A stretch of DNA of 43,298 nucleotides from Crocinitomicaceae bacterium (GTDB lineage Bacteria; Bacteroidota; Bacteroidia; Flavobacteriales_D; Crocinitomicaceae), in contig JABURP010000058.1 in assembly GCA_014762645.1 (NCBI GenBank), positions 1 to 43,298 of the forward strand, read 5' to 3'. Below, piece after piece: positions 34,986 through 43,289 of this stretch. Position numbers and translations under genes: made by a program. Under the pieces are notes generated by a model. The model searched no databases. It was not told where the DNA came from and saw nothing but the letters and a program-made list of their open reading frames with translations. Within the stretch, counting starts at the first letter, position 1. Every line of letters starts with the position of its first letter.

Positions 34986-35387
34986 ATGAACAAAGAAAGC
35001 AAACTATACAGCATATTTAAGAACAAATGTCCAAAATGCCATGAAGGACAATTTTTTGAGAGTAATAACCCTTACAACTTGAAAAACTTCAGCAAGATGC
35101 CGGATGAATGTCCGGTATGTGGTCAAAAGTATGAGCCGGAAACAGGTTTCTATTACGGAGCTATGTATGTGAGCTATGCTTTTGGTGTAGCTATTTTTGT
35201 AGCTGTTTGGGTATCTACTTCACTGTTGTTTCCCGACATGAGTGTTTATTTGACTATTGGCCTTGTATTAGCTGCATTGGTTCTGCTTTTTCCTGTTTCG
35301 TTCCGACTGGCACGTCTTGTTTGGATCAACATATTTGTCAAATACAGTAAAGAATACAGAAATTCAGTTGAACAAAAACAAATTTAA
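34986..35387 (+). CDS. DUF983 family membrane protein
   Basis: 133 residues. An N-terminal zinc-ribbon-like part has two CxxC pairs (CPKCHEG and CPVCGQ) that can bind a metal, separated by about 30 residues. GFYYGAMYVSYAFGV begins the first of two TM helices (about 58-78 and 84-105). This is the DUF983 pattern, a family of unknown function common in Bacteroidota and Alphaproteobacteria. The rhodanese gene begins one base after its stop. Confidence 0.9.
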   Translation: MNKESKLYSIFKNKCPKCHEGQFFESNNPYNLKNFSKMPDECPVCGQKYEPETGFYYGAMYVSYAFGVAIFVAVWVSTSLLFPDMSVYLTIGLVLAALVLLFPVSFRLARLVWINIFVKYSKEYRNSVEQKQI

Positions 35388-35388
35388 A

Positions 35389-35697
35389 ATGGGAATATTA
35401 TCAAATGTATTAGGATTAGGCGGTGGTAGTGCTGCAAAAGAATTAATTGGTAAAGGTGCTGTAATTATTGATGTCAGAACACCTGGTGAATTTCAGGGCG
35501 GCCATGTTGCTGGCTCTAAAAACATTCCGTTGCAGGAAATTCAAAAACGAGAAAAAGAAATCATGAAGTTGAATAAACCTGTAGTTTTTTGTTGCGCTTC
35601 AGGAGGAAGAAGCGGACAAGCTACAAGGTACTTCAAAAACAAGGGGTTGGAATGCGCTAATGGAGGCGGCTGGACCCAAGTGAATGGTTTAGTCTAA
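35389..35697 (+). CDS. single-domain rhodanese-like sulfurtransferase
   Basis: 102 residues from the ATG at 35389 (the open frame reaches back to a TTG inside DUF983). The rhodanese landmarks VIIDVRTPGEFQGGHV and the active-site loop CASGGRS are clear, with C69 the persulfide-carrying Cys. It should move sulfane sulfur between small thiols or proteins in the cytoplasm. It is the last gene before a strong terminator and probably shares its transcript with DUF983; the Crp/Fnr gene lies just upstream. Confidence 0.92.
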   Translation: MGILSNVLGLGGGSAAKELIGKGAVIIDVRTPGEFQGGHVAGSKNIPLQEIQKREKEIMKLNKPVVFCCASGGRSGQATRYFKNKGLECANGGGWTQVNGLV

Positions 35698-35719
35698 ATC
35701 GCTAGACATATTGTTTATC

Positions 35720-35747
35720 AAGGACGCTCATTTGAGCGTCCTTTTTT
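35720..35747 (+). terminator. strong intrinsic terminator after the rhodanese gene
   Basis: A perfect 10-bp stem (AAGGACGCTC with GAGCGTCCTT), a 4-nt loop and a run of T residues lie 22 bp after the rhodanese stop codon. Confidence 0.95.
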
Positions 35748-35809
35748 GTTGTTTCTAACTCTCATAATTAAATGTATCTTTAGAAGGAAGCACTGCTTAT
35801 GCTCAGGAT

Positions 35810-37789
35810 ATGAGAAACTTAATCGTACTAATTATAGCTATTGTACCATTTTTTAGCTCCCAAAACATGAGCTATGGGCAGGAAAGTAGGTATTTAGACT
35901 CAATGCAATTACTCCTTAAAGGTAGTAATGACAGAGACAGAGCAGAGTTATTTACAGAATTAAGTGCTCATTATAAAACCCGAAACTCTGATTCGGCCTT
36001 GTATTTCGGTGAACAGGCCCTTATAATTTCCAGGAGAATTAAAGATGATGAGTTAATTGCAACCAGTTTGAATGCAATTGGAATTGTCTACAATGATCAA
36101 GGAAAATACCACCAGGCACTGGATGTCTTTTTAGATGCACTGGACTATTCACAAAAGGCTAATAATCTAAACAGGATGGCCCGAATTAACAATAATATCG
36201 GTATTATCTATTATCACCAGAAAGATTTTGATCAGGCCCTGGATCACTTTCAGAAGACGGCGCACATGCTAATTAAAGATGGTGATACACTTGGGGCAAT
36301 CTATGCATTTAATAATATTGGTGGAATCTATCTGAAGCTTGAAAAACCAGCTGAAGGAATGGCCTATTTCCAAAGAGGATATAAGTTAGCAAAACAATTC
36401 AACAGTAGGCCTTCTGAAGCTATTCTACTCACCGGGATTGCCACAGTTCATTCTATGGAAGGCCAATTCGACCTTGCACTCGAAAAATTTCTGGAAGCTC
36501 TTGAAATAAAAAGGAATGGGACGAATAAAGGTACAATTGTGTACTCATTGGAATCCATTGGTGAAACTTATAATAGACTTGGACAAAGTCATATGGCTAT
36601 CTTCTATTTTGAAGAAATGCTTGAACTCACAAAAGAGACTGGGATGATCCATAAGCAGAGAGACGCTTATTTTAAATTATCAGAAACATATGAGTTAGCA
36701 GGTAACTATAGCAAAGCCTTGCTAAGTCTTCAGAATTATAACGGGATAAGAGATAGCCTTGAGTCAATAGCTTCGGAAGAAGCACTTGCGGAAATTCAAT
36801 CAAAGTACGATAAAGTAAAAGATCAGAAAAAGATTGAATTGCTTGAAAAAAATGAGCAGATCAGGCAGGTTGAAATTGAACGAAAAGAAACGTGGAATAT
36901 ACTTTTGGTTGGGGGAGGAGTAGGAATGGTTTTAATTGCATTTTTAATTTATGGTCGTTTGAGAACCTCACGCAATCAAAATAAAATCATTCAAAATCAA
37001 AAGCAATTAGTGGATGAGAAAAATAAAGAGATTATAGACAGTATAAACTATGCAAGGTACATTCAACAAGCCATGCTTGGAGCCGAAAATACTGAAGGGG
37101 AGAGTTTGCCGGAACATTTTATTTTCTTTCAGCCTAAAGACATTGTTTCTGGAGATTTTTATTGGACCATGCAGAAAAAGGATCACTTCTATGTAGCAGC
37201 AGTTGACTGTACAGGACATGGTGTTCCGGGAGCGTTCCTGACCTTATTAGGATCTGCGTTTATCAATGAAATTGTGAGTCGTGATAAAAATATTGCACCG
37301 GCAACTATATTAAACGAACTCCGGTTAAAAATCATCAATGAACTGGGTCAAAAAGAATTTGGAACCACGAAGGATGGCATGGATATTTCTCTGATTAAAG
37401 TGTATAGAAATAATTTTAAAGCAGAATGGGCGGGAGCCAACAACCCGCTCTGGATATTTAGGAGTGAAACCAATGAAATTGAAGAGATTAAAGGGGATAA
37501 GGAACATATTGGTTATTCTTATGAAATGACACCTTTTACAAACCATACGATACAATTGAACCCTGGTGATCAGTTTTTTCTTTTTTCAGATGGATATGCA
37601 GATCAATTTGGAATTGATGAAGTTGGGAGAGAAAAGAAATTTAAAGCTAAACGATTAAAAGAATTACTCGTGCAAACTGCTCACAAACCTTGCGGGGAAC
37701 AATTATTTATTCTTCAGGAAACATTCGAAACCTGGAAAGGAAATCTTGAGCAATTGGATGACGTCTGTATAATCGGGGTGAGAATTTGA
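35810..37789 (+). CDS. TPR sensor / SpoIIE-type PP2C serine phosphatase
   Basis: 659 residues. A signal peptide is followed by about seven TPR repeats (about 45-320, for example LNAIGIVYNDQGKYHQALDVF), a TM helix at about 361-383, a coiled coil to about 410 and a cytoplasmic SpoIIE/PP2C domain. Metal-binding Asp candidates are D449 in GDFYW, D466 in VDCTGHG, D594 in FSDGY and D650-D651 in QLDDVCII. The catalytic part closely resembles the one at 3.9-4.6 kb, but the sensor differs. It should remove phosphate from Ser or Thr of a partner protein in response to an envelope signal. The gene stands alone between terminator and an unrelated membrane gene. A near-consensus -7 element TATCTTTA lies at 35775-35782. 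Confidence 0.88.
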   Translation: MRNLIVLIIAIVPFFSSQNMSYGQESRYLDSMQLLLKGSNDRDRAELFTELSAHYKTRNSDSALYFGEQALIISRRIKDDELIATSLNAIGIVYNDQGKYHQALDVFLDALDYSQKANNLNRMARINNNIGIIYYHQKDFDQALDHFQKTAHMLIKDGDTLGAIYAFNNIGGIYLKLEKPAEGMAYFQRGYKLAKQFNSRPSEAILLTGIATVHSMEGQFDLALEKFLEALEIKRNGTNKGTIVYSLESIGETYNRLGQSHMAIFYFEEMLELTKETGMIHKQRDAYFKLSETYELAGNYSKALLSLQNYNGIRDSLESIASEEALAEIQSKYDKVKDQKKIELLEKNEQIRQVEIERKETWNILLVGGGVGMVLIAFLIYGRLRTSRNQNKIIQNQKQLVDEKNKEIIDSINYARYIQQAMLGAENTEGESLPEHFIFFQPKDIVSGDFYWTMQKKDHFYVAAVDCTGHGVPGAFLTLLGSAFINEIVSRDKNIAPATILNELRLKIINELGQKEFGTTKDGMDISLIKVYRNNFKAEWAGANNPLWIFRSETNEIEEIKGDKEHIGYSYEMTPFTNHTIQLNPGDQFFLFSDGYADQFGIDEVGREKKFKAKRLKELLVQTAHKPCGEQLFILQETFETWKGNLEQLDDVCIIGVRI

Positions 37790-37861
37790 TTGACTCGAAT
37801 AACAAATAATACATTGAACATTAGATTTGTGCATTACGGTAATTTATTCCACCGGCTAATG

Positions 37862-37869
37862 TATTTTTG
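37862..37869 (+). promoter_or_regulatory. predicted -7 element (TATTTTTG) of the 262-residue membrane protein gene
   Basis: A TAnnTTTG match 28 nt before the TTG start codon. No -33 element at proper distance. Confidence 0.35.
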
Positions 37870-37897
37870 CACACTTACTTTCAAGTACGATTAGACA

Positions 37898-38686
37898 TTG
37901 GGTGATCAAGACAACATAAATCAAAGGGTAATCATTTCTATTAAGTGGTGCGCGGCAATTCTACTAATCGCTCAAGGTTTTCTTCATTTTACCACGCATA
38001 AGCCATTTTATGATATTCTAACATCCGATTTGATCCTGAACAAAATATCCGGAGTTATCTTACTGGGGTTTGGGATAGTGGCACTACTGCCTCTTGAGCT
38101 TTTGAAGAAAAATAGACGCGTGTATTTGTTTCTCCTACCAGGAACTATGCTCTTGCTAAAAAGCATTACCAGTTGGAAAGCTTCAGGCTATTTACCAGAG
38201 CAACTCATTGAACATAGTACACAAATCGCCTTACCATTTTTATTGGTCTATGTGCTTCGTCATCACGCTTTAACGAAGAATAAACTTTACTTCATACTAG
38301 CTTCTATTATTGGCTTAACCTTTATTGGTCACGCTACTTATGCACTTGGTGTGCACCATGTTCCCAATAATTTTATAGAAATGACCATGCGATCTTTACC
38401 CTGGATGGATAAGCAGGCTGCACTTCAATTCTTATTTGTAATAGGATTATTGGATGTATTGTTTACTATTCTTGCTTTTATTCCGGGAATTCGAAGAATA
38501 GCAATATGGTATTTAATTATATGGGGATTTATTACCGCACTTGCTCGCACGTATTATGTTTTAGATGAAGGAGTGACCGTAGATTTATTTTTAATTAATG
38601 TTCCAAATACAGTTTACCGCTTACCGCATGGAATATTGCCAATGGCTATGTTATTATTGAGTCGGAATTTAAAACACCGAACTTGA
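37898..38686 (+). CDS. polytopic membrane protein of unknown function
   Basis: 262 residues with about eight hydrophobic segments (for example about 12-28, 46-64, 76-90, 109-121, 128-148, 175-195, 200-218 and 235-255) and little else. I do not recognise the family. The frame begins at a TTG; no ATG or GTG occurs in frame before the first TM helix, and a -7 element lies 28 nt upstream, so the TTG start is plausible. It is convergent with the gene at 38.7 kb (10-bp gap). Confidence 0.7.
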   Translation: MGDQDNINQRVIISIKWCAAILLIAQGFLHFTTHKPFYDILTSDLILNKISGVILLGFGIVALLPLELLKKNRRVYLFLLPGTMLLLKSITSWKASGYLPEQLIEHSTQIALPFLLVYVLRHHALTKNKLYFILASIIGLTFIGHATYALGVHHVPNNFIEMTMRSLPWMDKQAALQFLFVIGLLDVLFTILAFIPGIRRIAIWYLIIWGFITALARTYYVLDEGVTVDLFLINVPNTVYRLPHGILPMAMLLLSRNLKHRT

Positions 38687-38696
38687 AATGGTTAAA

Positions 38697-39095
38697 TTAA
38701 CGATTGACGGCAAATAACTTTCCGATCATCATGTCACCGTCTGCTGTTTTTTGAAATGGCAGATAATAAATAGGTGTTTCTTCCTCATGGTGTTTGATGT
38801 CAATAGCAATGGCATCTGTCTTTTCATCTTGCGAAAGTGCAATTTCAACTTCATAAGTCACCGCGTAAGCCTGCATTCGATCTTCATCCATTTCTGTGTT
38901 GCCAAATTTTGAAAGTGTTTCCACTACTTTCCATATATGCGGTACATCTTTCTTGTTGATTTCCATTTCCATTGGATGTACATTCCCAATAGTATCTACA
39001 AATCCACCAAAGGGATATGCTTCACCGGTTTCAGTTAAAAGTTCTGTGGCATATTCCACACAGTGATCCAACAATTTCTTAGTTTCTTCGGTCAT
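38697..39095 (-). CDS. small cytoplasmic protein of unknown function downstream of uvrB
   Basis: 132 residues, acidic, no signal peptide or TM helix. The first part is helical (EETKKLLDHCVEYATELL) and includes a GEAYPFGGFVDT motif that looks conserved; the rest is beta-like (AYAVTYEVEIALSQDEKTDAIAI). I do not assign a function. It starts one base after the uvrB stop, so it is likely the last gene of the ispH-uvrB operon. Confidence 0.75.
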   Translation of the reverse strand: MTEETKKLLDHCVEYATELLTETGEAYPFGGFVDTIGNVHPMEMEINKKDVPHIWKVVETLSKFGNTEMDEDRMQAYAVTYEVEIALSQDEKTDAIAIDIKHHEEETPIYYLPFQKTADGDMMIGKLFAVNR

Positions 39096-39096
39096 T

Positions 39097-41115
39097 TTAA
39101 TCCATTGATTTTAATTTCTTTTGCAGCACAAACATTTCGTCCCGGAGTCGTGCAGCTTCAATAAAGTCTAATGCTTTGGCAGCGGTTTCCATATCCTTTT
39201 TAGATTTTTTAATCGCCTTCTCTACCTGATCCTTGCTCATGTATTCCATCACCGGATCGGCTGCCATTTGCATTTCAGTTTCTACCACATATTCGGTCTC
39301 CCTGTCTCTATCTGCCACTTTTGTTTGGAGCATAATACTTTCCTTCGACTTTATTATTGCTTGAGGAGTCAGGTTATGTTCCCGGTTATATTCTTCCTGA
39401 ATAACCCTTCTACGATTGGTTTCTTCAATCGTCTTCCTCATGGAATCCGTGACCTTGTCGGCGTACATAATTACGCGACCATTCACATTTCTAGCTGCTC
39501 TACCAACAGTTTGTACCAAGGCACGTTCAGATCGCAGGAATCCTTCTTTATCCGCATCAATTATGGCAACAAGTGAAACTTCAGGTAAATCTAACCCTTC
39601 TCTTAAAAGATTCACACCAATGAGTACATCAAAATCACCTAATCTTAACTGTCGTAAAATCTCAACACGTTCAAGTGTATCCACATCTGAATGAATATAC
39701 CGACATGGAATAGCCAGTTTATCGAGATACTTCTGCAACTCCTCCGCCATTCGCTTGGTGAGAGTTGTTACCAATACCCGTTCGTCCTTTTCTTTCCGGA
39801 TATGGATTTCCTCAATGAGATCGTCAATTTGATTTTTACTCGGTCGAATTTCTATGAGCGGGTCTAACAAACCAGTTGGACGAATAATCTGCTCCACATA
39901 AACACCTTCCGAATGCTCAAGTTCATAATCTGCCGGTGTTGCACTCACAAATAAGGTTTGCCCGGTGACTGCTTCAAATTCTTCAAATTTAAGCGGGCGA
40001 TTATCCATTGCGGCGGGTAATCGAAAGCCAAATTCTACTAGATTTTGTTTTCTGGAGCGATCTCCACCATACATGGCCCTGATCTGTGGAATTGTCACAT
40101 GACTTTCATCTATCATCAACAGAAAATCATCCGGAAAATAATCAATCAGGCAGAAAGGACGGGATCCTGGTGGGCGACCATCAAAATACCTTGAATAATT
40201 TTCTATTCCTGAACAATACCCCAGTTCACGGATCATTTCAAGATCATAATTTACCCTGTCCTCAATGCGTTTTGCCTCTAGCATTTTACCTTCACTACGC
40301 AAATATTCCAGGTGTTTACCAAGGTCTAATTCAATATCACCAATGGCTTTGTTAATGGTAGCCTGGCTGGTTACAAAGATATTTGCAGGAAAAATATTGA
40401 TGTCCTCATAATCTTCTATTTTCGAGTTATTCAGAGGATCAAATGTATATATTTCTTCGATTTCATCTCCCCAAAAGATGACGCGAAGTGCGTAATCAAC
40501 ATAAGCGAGGTAAACATCAATCGTATCTCCTTTCACCCTAAAATTTCCTCTTTCTGGGGCAGTGTCGTTTCGGGAATAAAGGTTCTCAACAAGTTTCAAT
40601 AAAAACTTATTGCGGGCTATACTCATTCCCTTTTTTATATGGATAATACTGTTCTCAAATTCTTTTGGATTACCAATACCGTAAATACAGGATACCGAAG
40701 CAACAATGAGTACATCTCTTCTTCCAGAAAGTAGCGCAGAAGTGGCCGATAAACGAAGTTTTTCAATTTCATCATTAATGGACATGTCTTTTTCAATGAA
40801 AGTATCAGTCACTGGTAAATACGCCTCTGGTTGATAATAATCGTAGTAAGACACAAAATATTCGACCGCATTTTCCGGAAAAAATTGTTTGAATTCACCA
40901 TAAAGTTGAGCAGCCAGGGTTTTGTTATGAGATAGCACAAGGGTAGGACGATTCAATTGTTCCACCACATTTGCCATGGTGAAGGTTTTACCACTTCCTG
41001 TCACTCCTAACAAAGTCTGGTAGGGCAATCCATCTTCAAATCCCTGAACAATTTGATCAATTGCCTGTGGTTGGTCTCCCGTTGGTTGATAATCTGATAC
41101 TAGTTTAAAGTCCAT
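39097..41115 (-). CDS. uvrB: excinuclease ABC subunit B
   Basis: 672 residues, standard length. UvrB is the DNA damage-verifying helicase of nucleotide excision repair, working with UvrA and UvrC. Walker A is GVTGSGKT (37-44), the beta-hairpin region has YYDYYQPEAYLP, the DEAD-like motif is DESHVTIPQ, and SATPADYE and the late helicase motif VGRAARN follow. The C-terminal UVR motif (about 630-668) binds UvrC. The start overlaps the ispH end by 11 bp. Confidence 0.98.
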   Translation of the reverse strand: MDFKLVSDYQPTGDQPQAIDQIVQGFEDGLPYQTLLGVTGSGKTFTMANVVEQLNRPTLVLSHNKTLAAQLYGEFKQFFPENAVEYFVSYYDYYQPEAYLPVTDTFIEKDMSINDEIEKLRLSATSALLSGRRDVLIVASVSCIYGIGNPKEFENSIIHIKKGMSIARNKFLLKLVENLYSRNDTAPERGNFRVKGDTIDVYLAYVDYALRVIFWGDEIEEIYTFDPLNNSKIEDYEDINIFPANIFVTSQATINKAIGDIELDLGKHLEYLRSEGKMLEAKRIEDRVNYDLEMIRELGYCSGIENYSRYFDGRPPGSRPFCLIDYFPDDFLLMIDESHVTIPQIRAMYGGDRSRKQNLVEFGFRLPAAMDNRPLKFEEFEAVTGQTLFVSATPADYELEHSEGVYVEQIIRPTGLLDPLIEIRPSKNQIDDLIEEIHIRKEKDERVLVTTLTKRMAEELQKYLDKLAIPCRYIHSDVDTLERVEILRQLRLGDFDVLIGVNLLREGLDLPEVSLVAIIDADKEGFLRSERALVQTVGRAARNVNGRVIMYADKVTDSMRKTIEETNRRRVIQEEYNREHNLTPQAIIKSKESIMLQTKVADRDRETEYVVETEMQMAADPVMEYMSKDQVEKAIKKSKKDMETAAKALDFIEAARLRDEMFVLQKKLKSMD

Positions 41116-42361
41116 TGGTCTGTTCTTCTAATCGGTCAATTGCGGCATCAATATCTGCAAATTCATCTGTAAAAGAAAGTAATTTTAGCATTACTCTTTC
41201 CATAAGCGCGTCAGGGCAGGAAGCTCCTGAAGTTAAGCCTATCCGAAGTTTCTCTCTTTTAGGTAAATATCCGTAAGTTTCTATCACTTTACCTTCTTCT
41301 ATATCAAAATGGCGAATACTTTTTTCATTGAGAAGGTCCATTTCGGAGGAGATAAAGTAAGTAGGTGTCTCTTTCTTCAGTAATTCTACCAGGTGTGTCG
41401 TATTTGAACTGTTATGCCCTCCAACCACTATTACAAGGTCAAGCTGTTGTTTGGCAAGCTCAGCAGAGGCCTGTTGATTATCATTAGTTGCATAGCACAA
41501 GGTATCACGGGTACTACCAAAATGATATTCGATATTCTCACTTCCGTATTTTGCAAGCATCACGTCTTTCAAAAAGTTGGAAATCTTTTCTGTTTCTTCA
41601 GCCAACATGGTGGTTTGGTTAACCACAGCAATTCTGTTGAGGTGTTTTCTGAAATTAAACCCTTTACTGGCTCGTGATTTGAAGAATACGTTCCAATCTC
41701 TTTCATCTGGTCCATTCCCATTAATATATTCCCGCAACATATCTGCATCTGTATGATTCGTAACAATAACTACAGGTGCGAATTCGGAAATCTTTGACAT
41801 TGTAGCGCGCGTTTCTTCATGTTCAGGATTCCCATGAAGAACAATTGAATACCCTTCTTTTCCAAGCTTTTCACCTTTGTTCCAGACGCGTTCAACAAAG
41901 GGGCAGGTTGTATCAAAATTTTCTACAGAAAGTTGCTTTTGGCGTAAAATAGCTTCAATATCATTGGTAGTACCGAATGCCGGAATAATGACAATATCGT
42001 TCGGCGTGATGGAATCCCATGCAATGAGTTGCTCACCTTTCGTGTTTTGAATAAATTTCAAGCCTTTTGATTGCAGATCCTTATTCACTTCCGGATTATG
42101 TATGATTTCACTGAGCAGGTAGATGTTTTTACCCGGATTATCTTCAAGAATATGATAGGCTCTTTCTACTGCGTTTTGAACACCAAAACAAAAACCGAAG
42201 TGGCGTGCTAGGATGAGATCAGCATGTTCAAAAGTCAACAGGCTTGGACTCAAATCTTGTTTTCGTTTATCCGCGTTCTCTCTAATCCGTTTAATCCGGT
42301 TGATATGTAGTGATTGATATTGAAACGGAATTTCGAAGTGCTTCATCACTACAAAGTTCAT
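41105..42361 (-). CDS. ispH: 4-hydroxy-3-methylbut-2-enyl diphosphate reductase (long form)
   Basis: 418 residues, the long form of IspH/LytB found in cyanobacteria, plastids and some Bacteroidota rather than the about 310-residue E. coli type. The enzyme makes IPP and DMAPP in the last MEP-pathway step with an iron-sulfur cluster. Three cluster ligands are C58 in FGFCFGV, C153 in DTTCPF and C382 in SGASCPD. The frame allows ATG at 42361 and at 42346. The first lies directly after a terminator for the upstream lipoprotein gene, so the second is as likely. It overlaps uvrB by 11 bp. Confidence 0.93.
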   Translation of the reverse strand: MNFVVMKHFEIPFQYQSLHINRIKRIRENADKRKQDLSPSLLTFEHADLILARHFGFCFGVQNAVERAYHILEDNPGKNIYLLSEIIHNPEVNKDLQSKGLKFIQNTKGEQLIAWDSITPNDIVIIPAFGTTNDIEAILRQKQLSVENFDTTCPFVERVWNKGEKLGKEGYSIVLHGNPEHEETRATMSKISEFAPVVIVTNHTDADMLREYINGNGPDERDWNVFFKSRASKGFNFRKHLNRIAVVNQTTMLAEETEKISNFLKDVMLAKYGSENIEYHFGSTRDTLCYATNDNQQASAELAKQQLDLVIVVGGHNSSNTTHLVELLKKETPTYFISSEMDLLNEKSIRHFDIEEGKVIETYGYLPKREKLRIGLTSGASCPDALMERVMLKLLSFTDEFADIDAAIDRLEEQTNGL

Positions 42362-42389
42362 AAAAAAAGGGAGCTGAACAGCTCCCTTT
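42362..42389 (-). terminator. intrinsic terminator of the small lipoprotein gene
   Basis: A perfect 11-bp stem (AAAGGGAGCTG with CAGCTCCCTTT, 2-nt loop) at 42366-42389 is followed on the minus strand by seven T residues (A-run 42362-42368). The T-run abuts the first possible ispH ATG. Confidence 0.9.
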
Positions 42390-42412
42390 AATAAATAATT
42401 GGCAATTAATTT

Positions 42413-42631
42413 TTACTCTTCAATTGCGCAAGTAACGGTATACGAACCTGAAGTAGCTGTAGAGTTACAAGCTGCTTCAGCGTCACTTTTAGTAGCGTTC
42501 TGAATAGTAGTTGAAGAAGAAGTTGTGTTACCTTGTCCATCATCTGAAGTACAAGTACAAGTCCAATCTTTTTTACATGATGTTAATGCAAATCCTCCAA
42601 CAATAAGTCCGAAAATCAATACCTTTTTCAT
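42413..42631 (-). CDS. small Cys-rich lipoprotein, unknown function
   Basis: 72 residues. A lipoprotein signal ends at LTSC (C19). The short mature part has the pattern W-T-C-T-C-T (C25, C27) and two later Cys (C55, C68), with a Ser/Thr/Asn-rich middle. Four Cys in about 50 exported residues suggest two disulfides. It is monocistronic with its own terminator. I do not recognise a family. Confidence 0.75.
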   Translation of the reverse strand: MKKVLIFGLIVGGFALTSCKKDWTCTCTSDDGQGNTTSSSTTIQNATKSDAEAACNSTATSGSYTVTCAIEE

Positions 42632-42740
42632 AAGTTAAAATATTTAAGTTAATAATTGGAGCGAATATAATAAAAGATTTGGAAACAGCTACAACGCTTG
42701 TTGTCATTGATAAACAAAGACATGTTAAAAAAAATTAAAA

Positions 42741-43136
42741 TTAAGGATCTAATCCTAGAAGGTAATCTAGCGTGCTAAAGTTGATTACATTACCTGTCCA
42801 ATGCTTCAAAGTACTACTATTTCTATCGATTAGGTAGATTGAAGGTAGTTCAAAACCAGATAATCGTATGAATAATTCAGGATCTTTTAACTGGTAAATT
42901 TTGAAAGATTCACCGTAACAATTTTTTAGAAATTCTTCAATTGCGGGTTCCTCCTCAACAAAAAAGCAATTGACATCAATTTTTTGTCCAGCATTTTTAT
43001 TGATTCCAAGTTTAGCAGCTACATCCTGACAATGGCCACACCCTGTATTAAAGAAAGCAATCAAATGTTTTTCTTCTTTTGGTTTGTATGCGTTGTATGT
43101 TGAATCCTGTAAAACTTTGATATCATCTAACACCAT
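42741..43136 (-). CDS. thioredoxin-fold domain, probably part of a larger membrane protein
   Basis: 131 residues from the only ATG. The CxxC-type motif GCGHC in HLIAFFNTGCGHCQDVAAKL and the later LPSIYLIDRNSSTLKHW mark a thioredoxin-like domain, used for disulfide or redox exchange. The frame continues 51 codons upstream with a TM helix but no start codon, so this is likely the C-terminal part of a longer MauE/DoxX-like membrane redox protein. If the ATG is real, the product would be a cytosolic or unexported thioredoxin-like protein. The assignment rests on the fold only. Confidence 0.6.
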   Translation of the reverse strand: MVLDDIKVLQDSTYNAYKPKEEKHLIAFFNTGCGHCQDVAAKLGINKNAGQKIDVNCFFVEEEPAIEEFLKNCYGESFKIYQLKDPELFIRLSGFELPSIYLIDRNSSTLKHWTGNVINFSTLDYLLGLDP

Positions 43137-43289
43137 ATCATCACTATAATCACCATAGTCCGTATTGTAAATAGGGGTAATGAAAGAAATCCCAAAACCT
43201 GGTAGGAGTCCTATTAGAAATACGTAAACAAACTTGATCTCTCTGGTTTTTCTAAAAAAACTGAAGGATAGCTTTAAGGCATCTATCTT
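43137..43289 (-). other. upstream extension of the thioredoxin-like frame, no start codon
   Basis: This stretch reads open in the same frame as the thioredoxin-like domain, through FRKTREIKFVYVFLIGLLPG, a TM-like helix. It contains no ATG, GTG or TTG and ends at a TAG (43292-43290) beside the window edge. A 7-T run on the minus strand (43260-43254) is a possible frameshift site: with six T residues, the frame would continue open to the edge. Confidence 0.5.
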
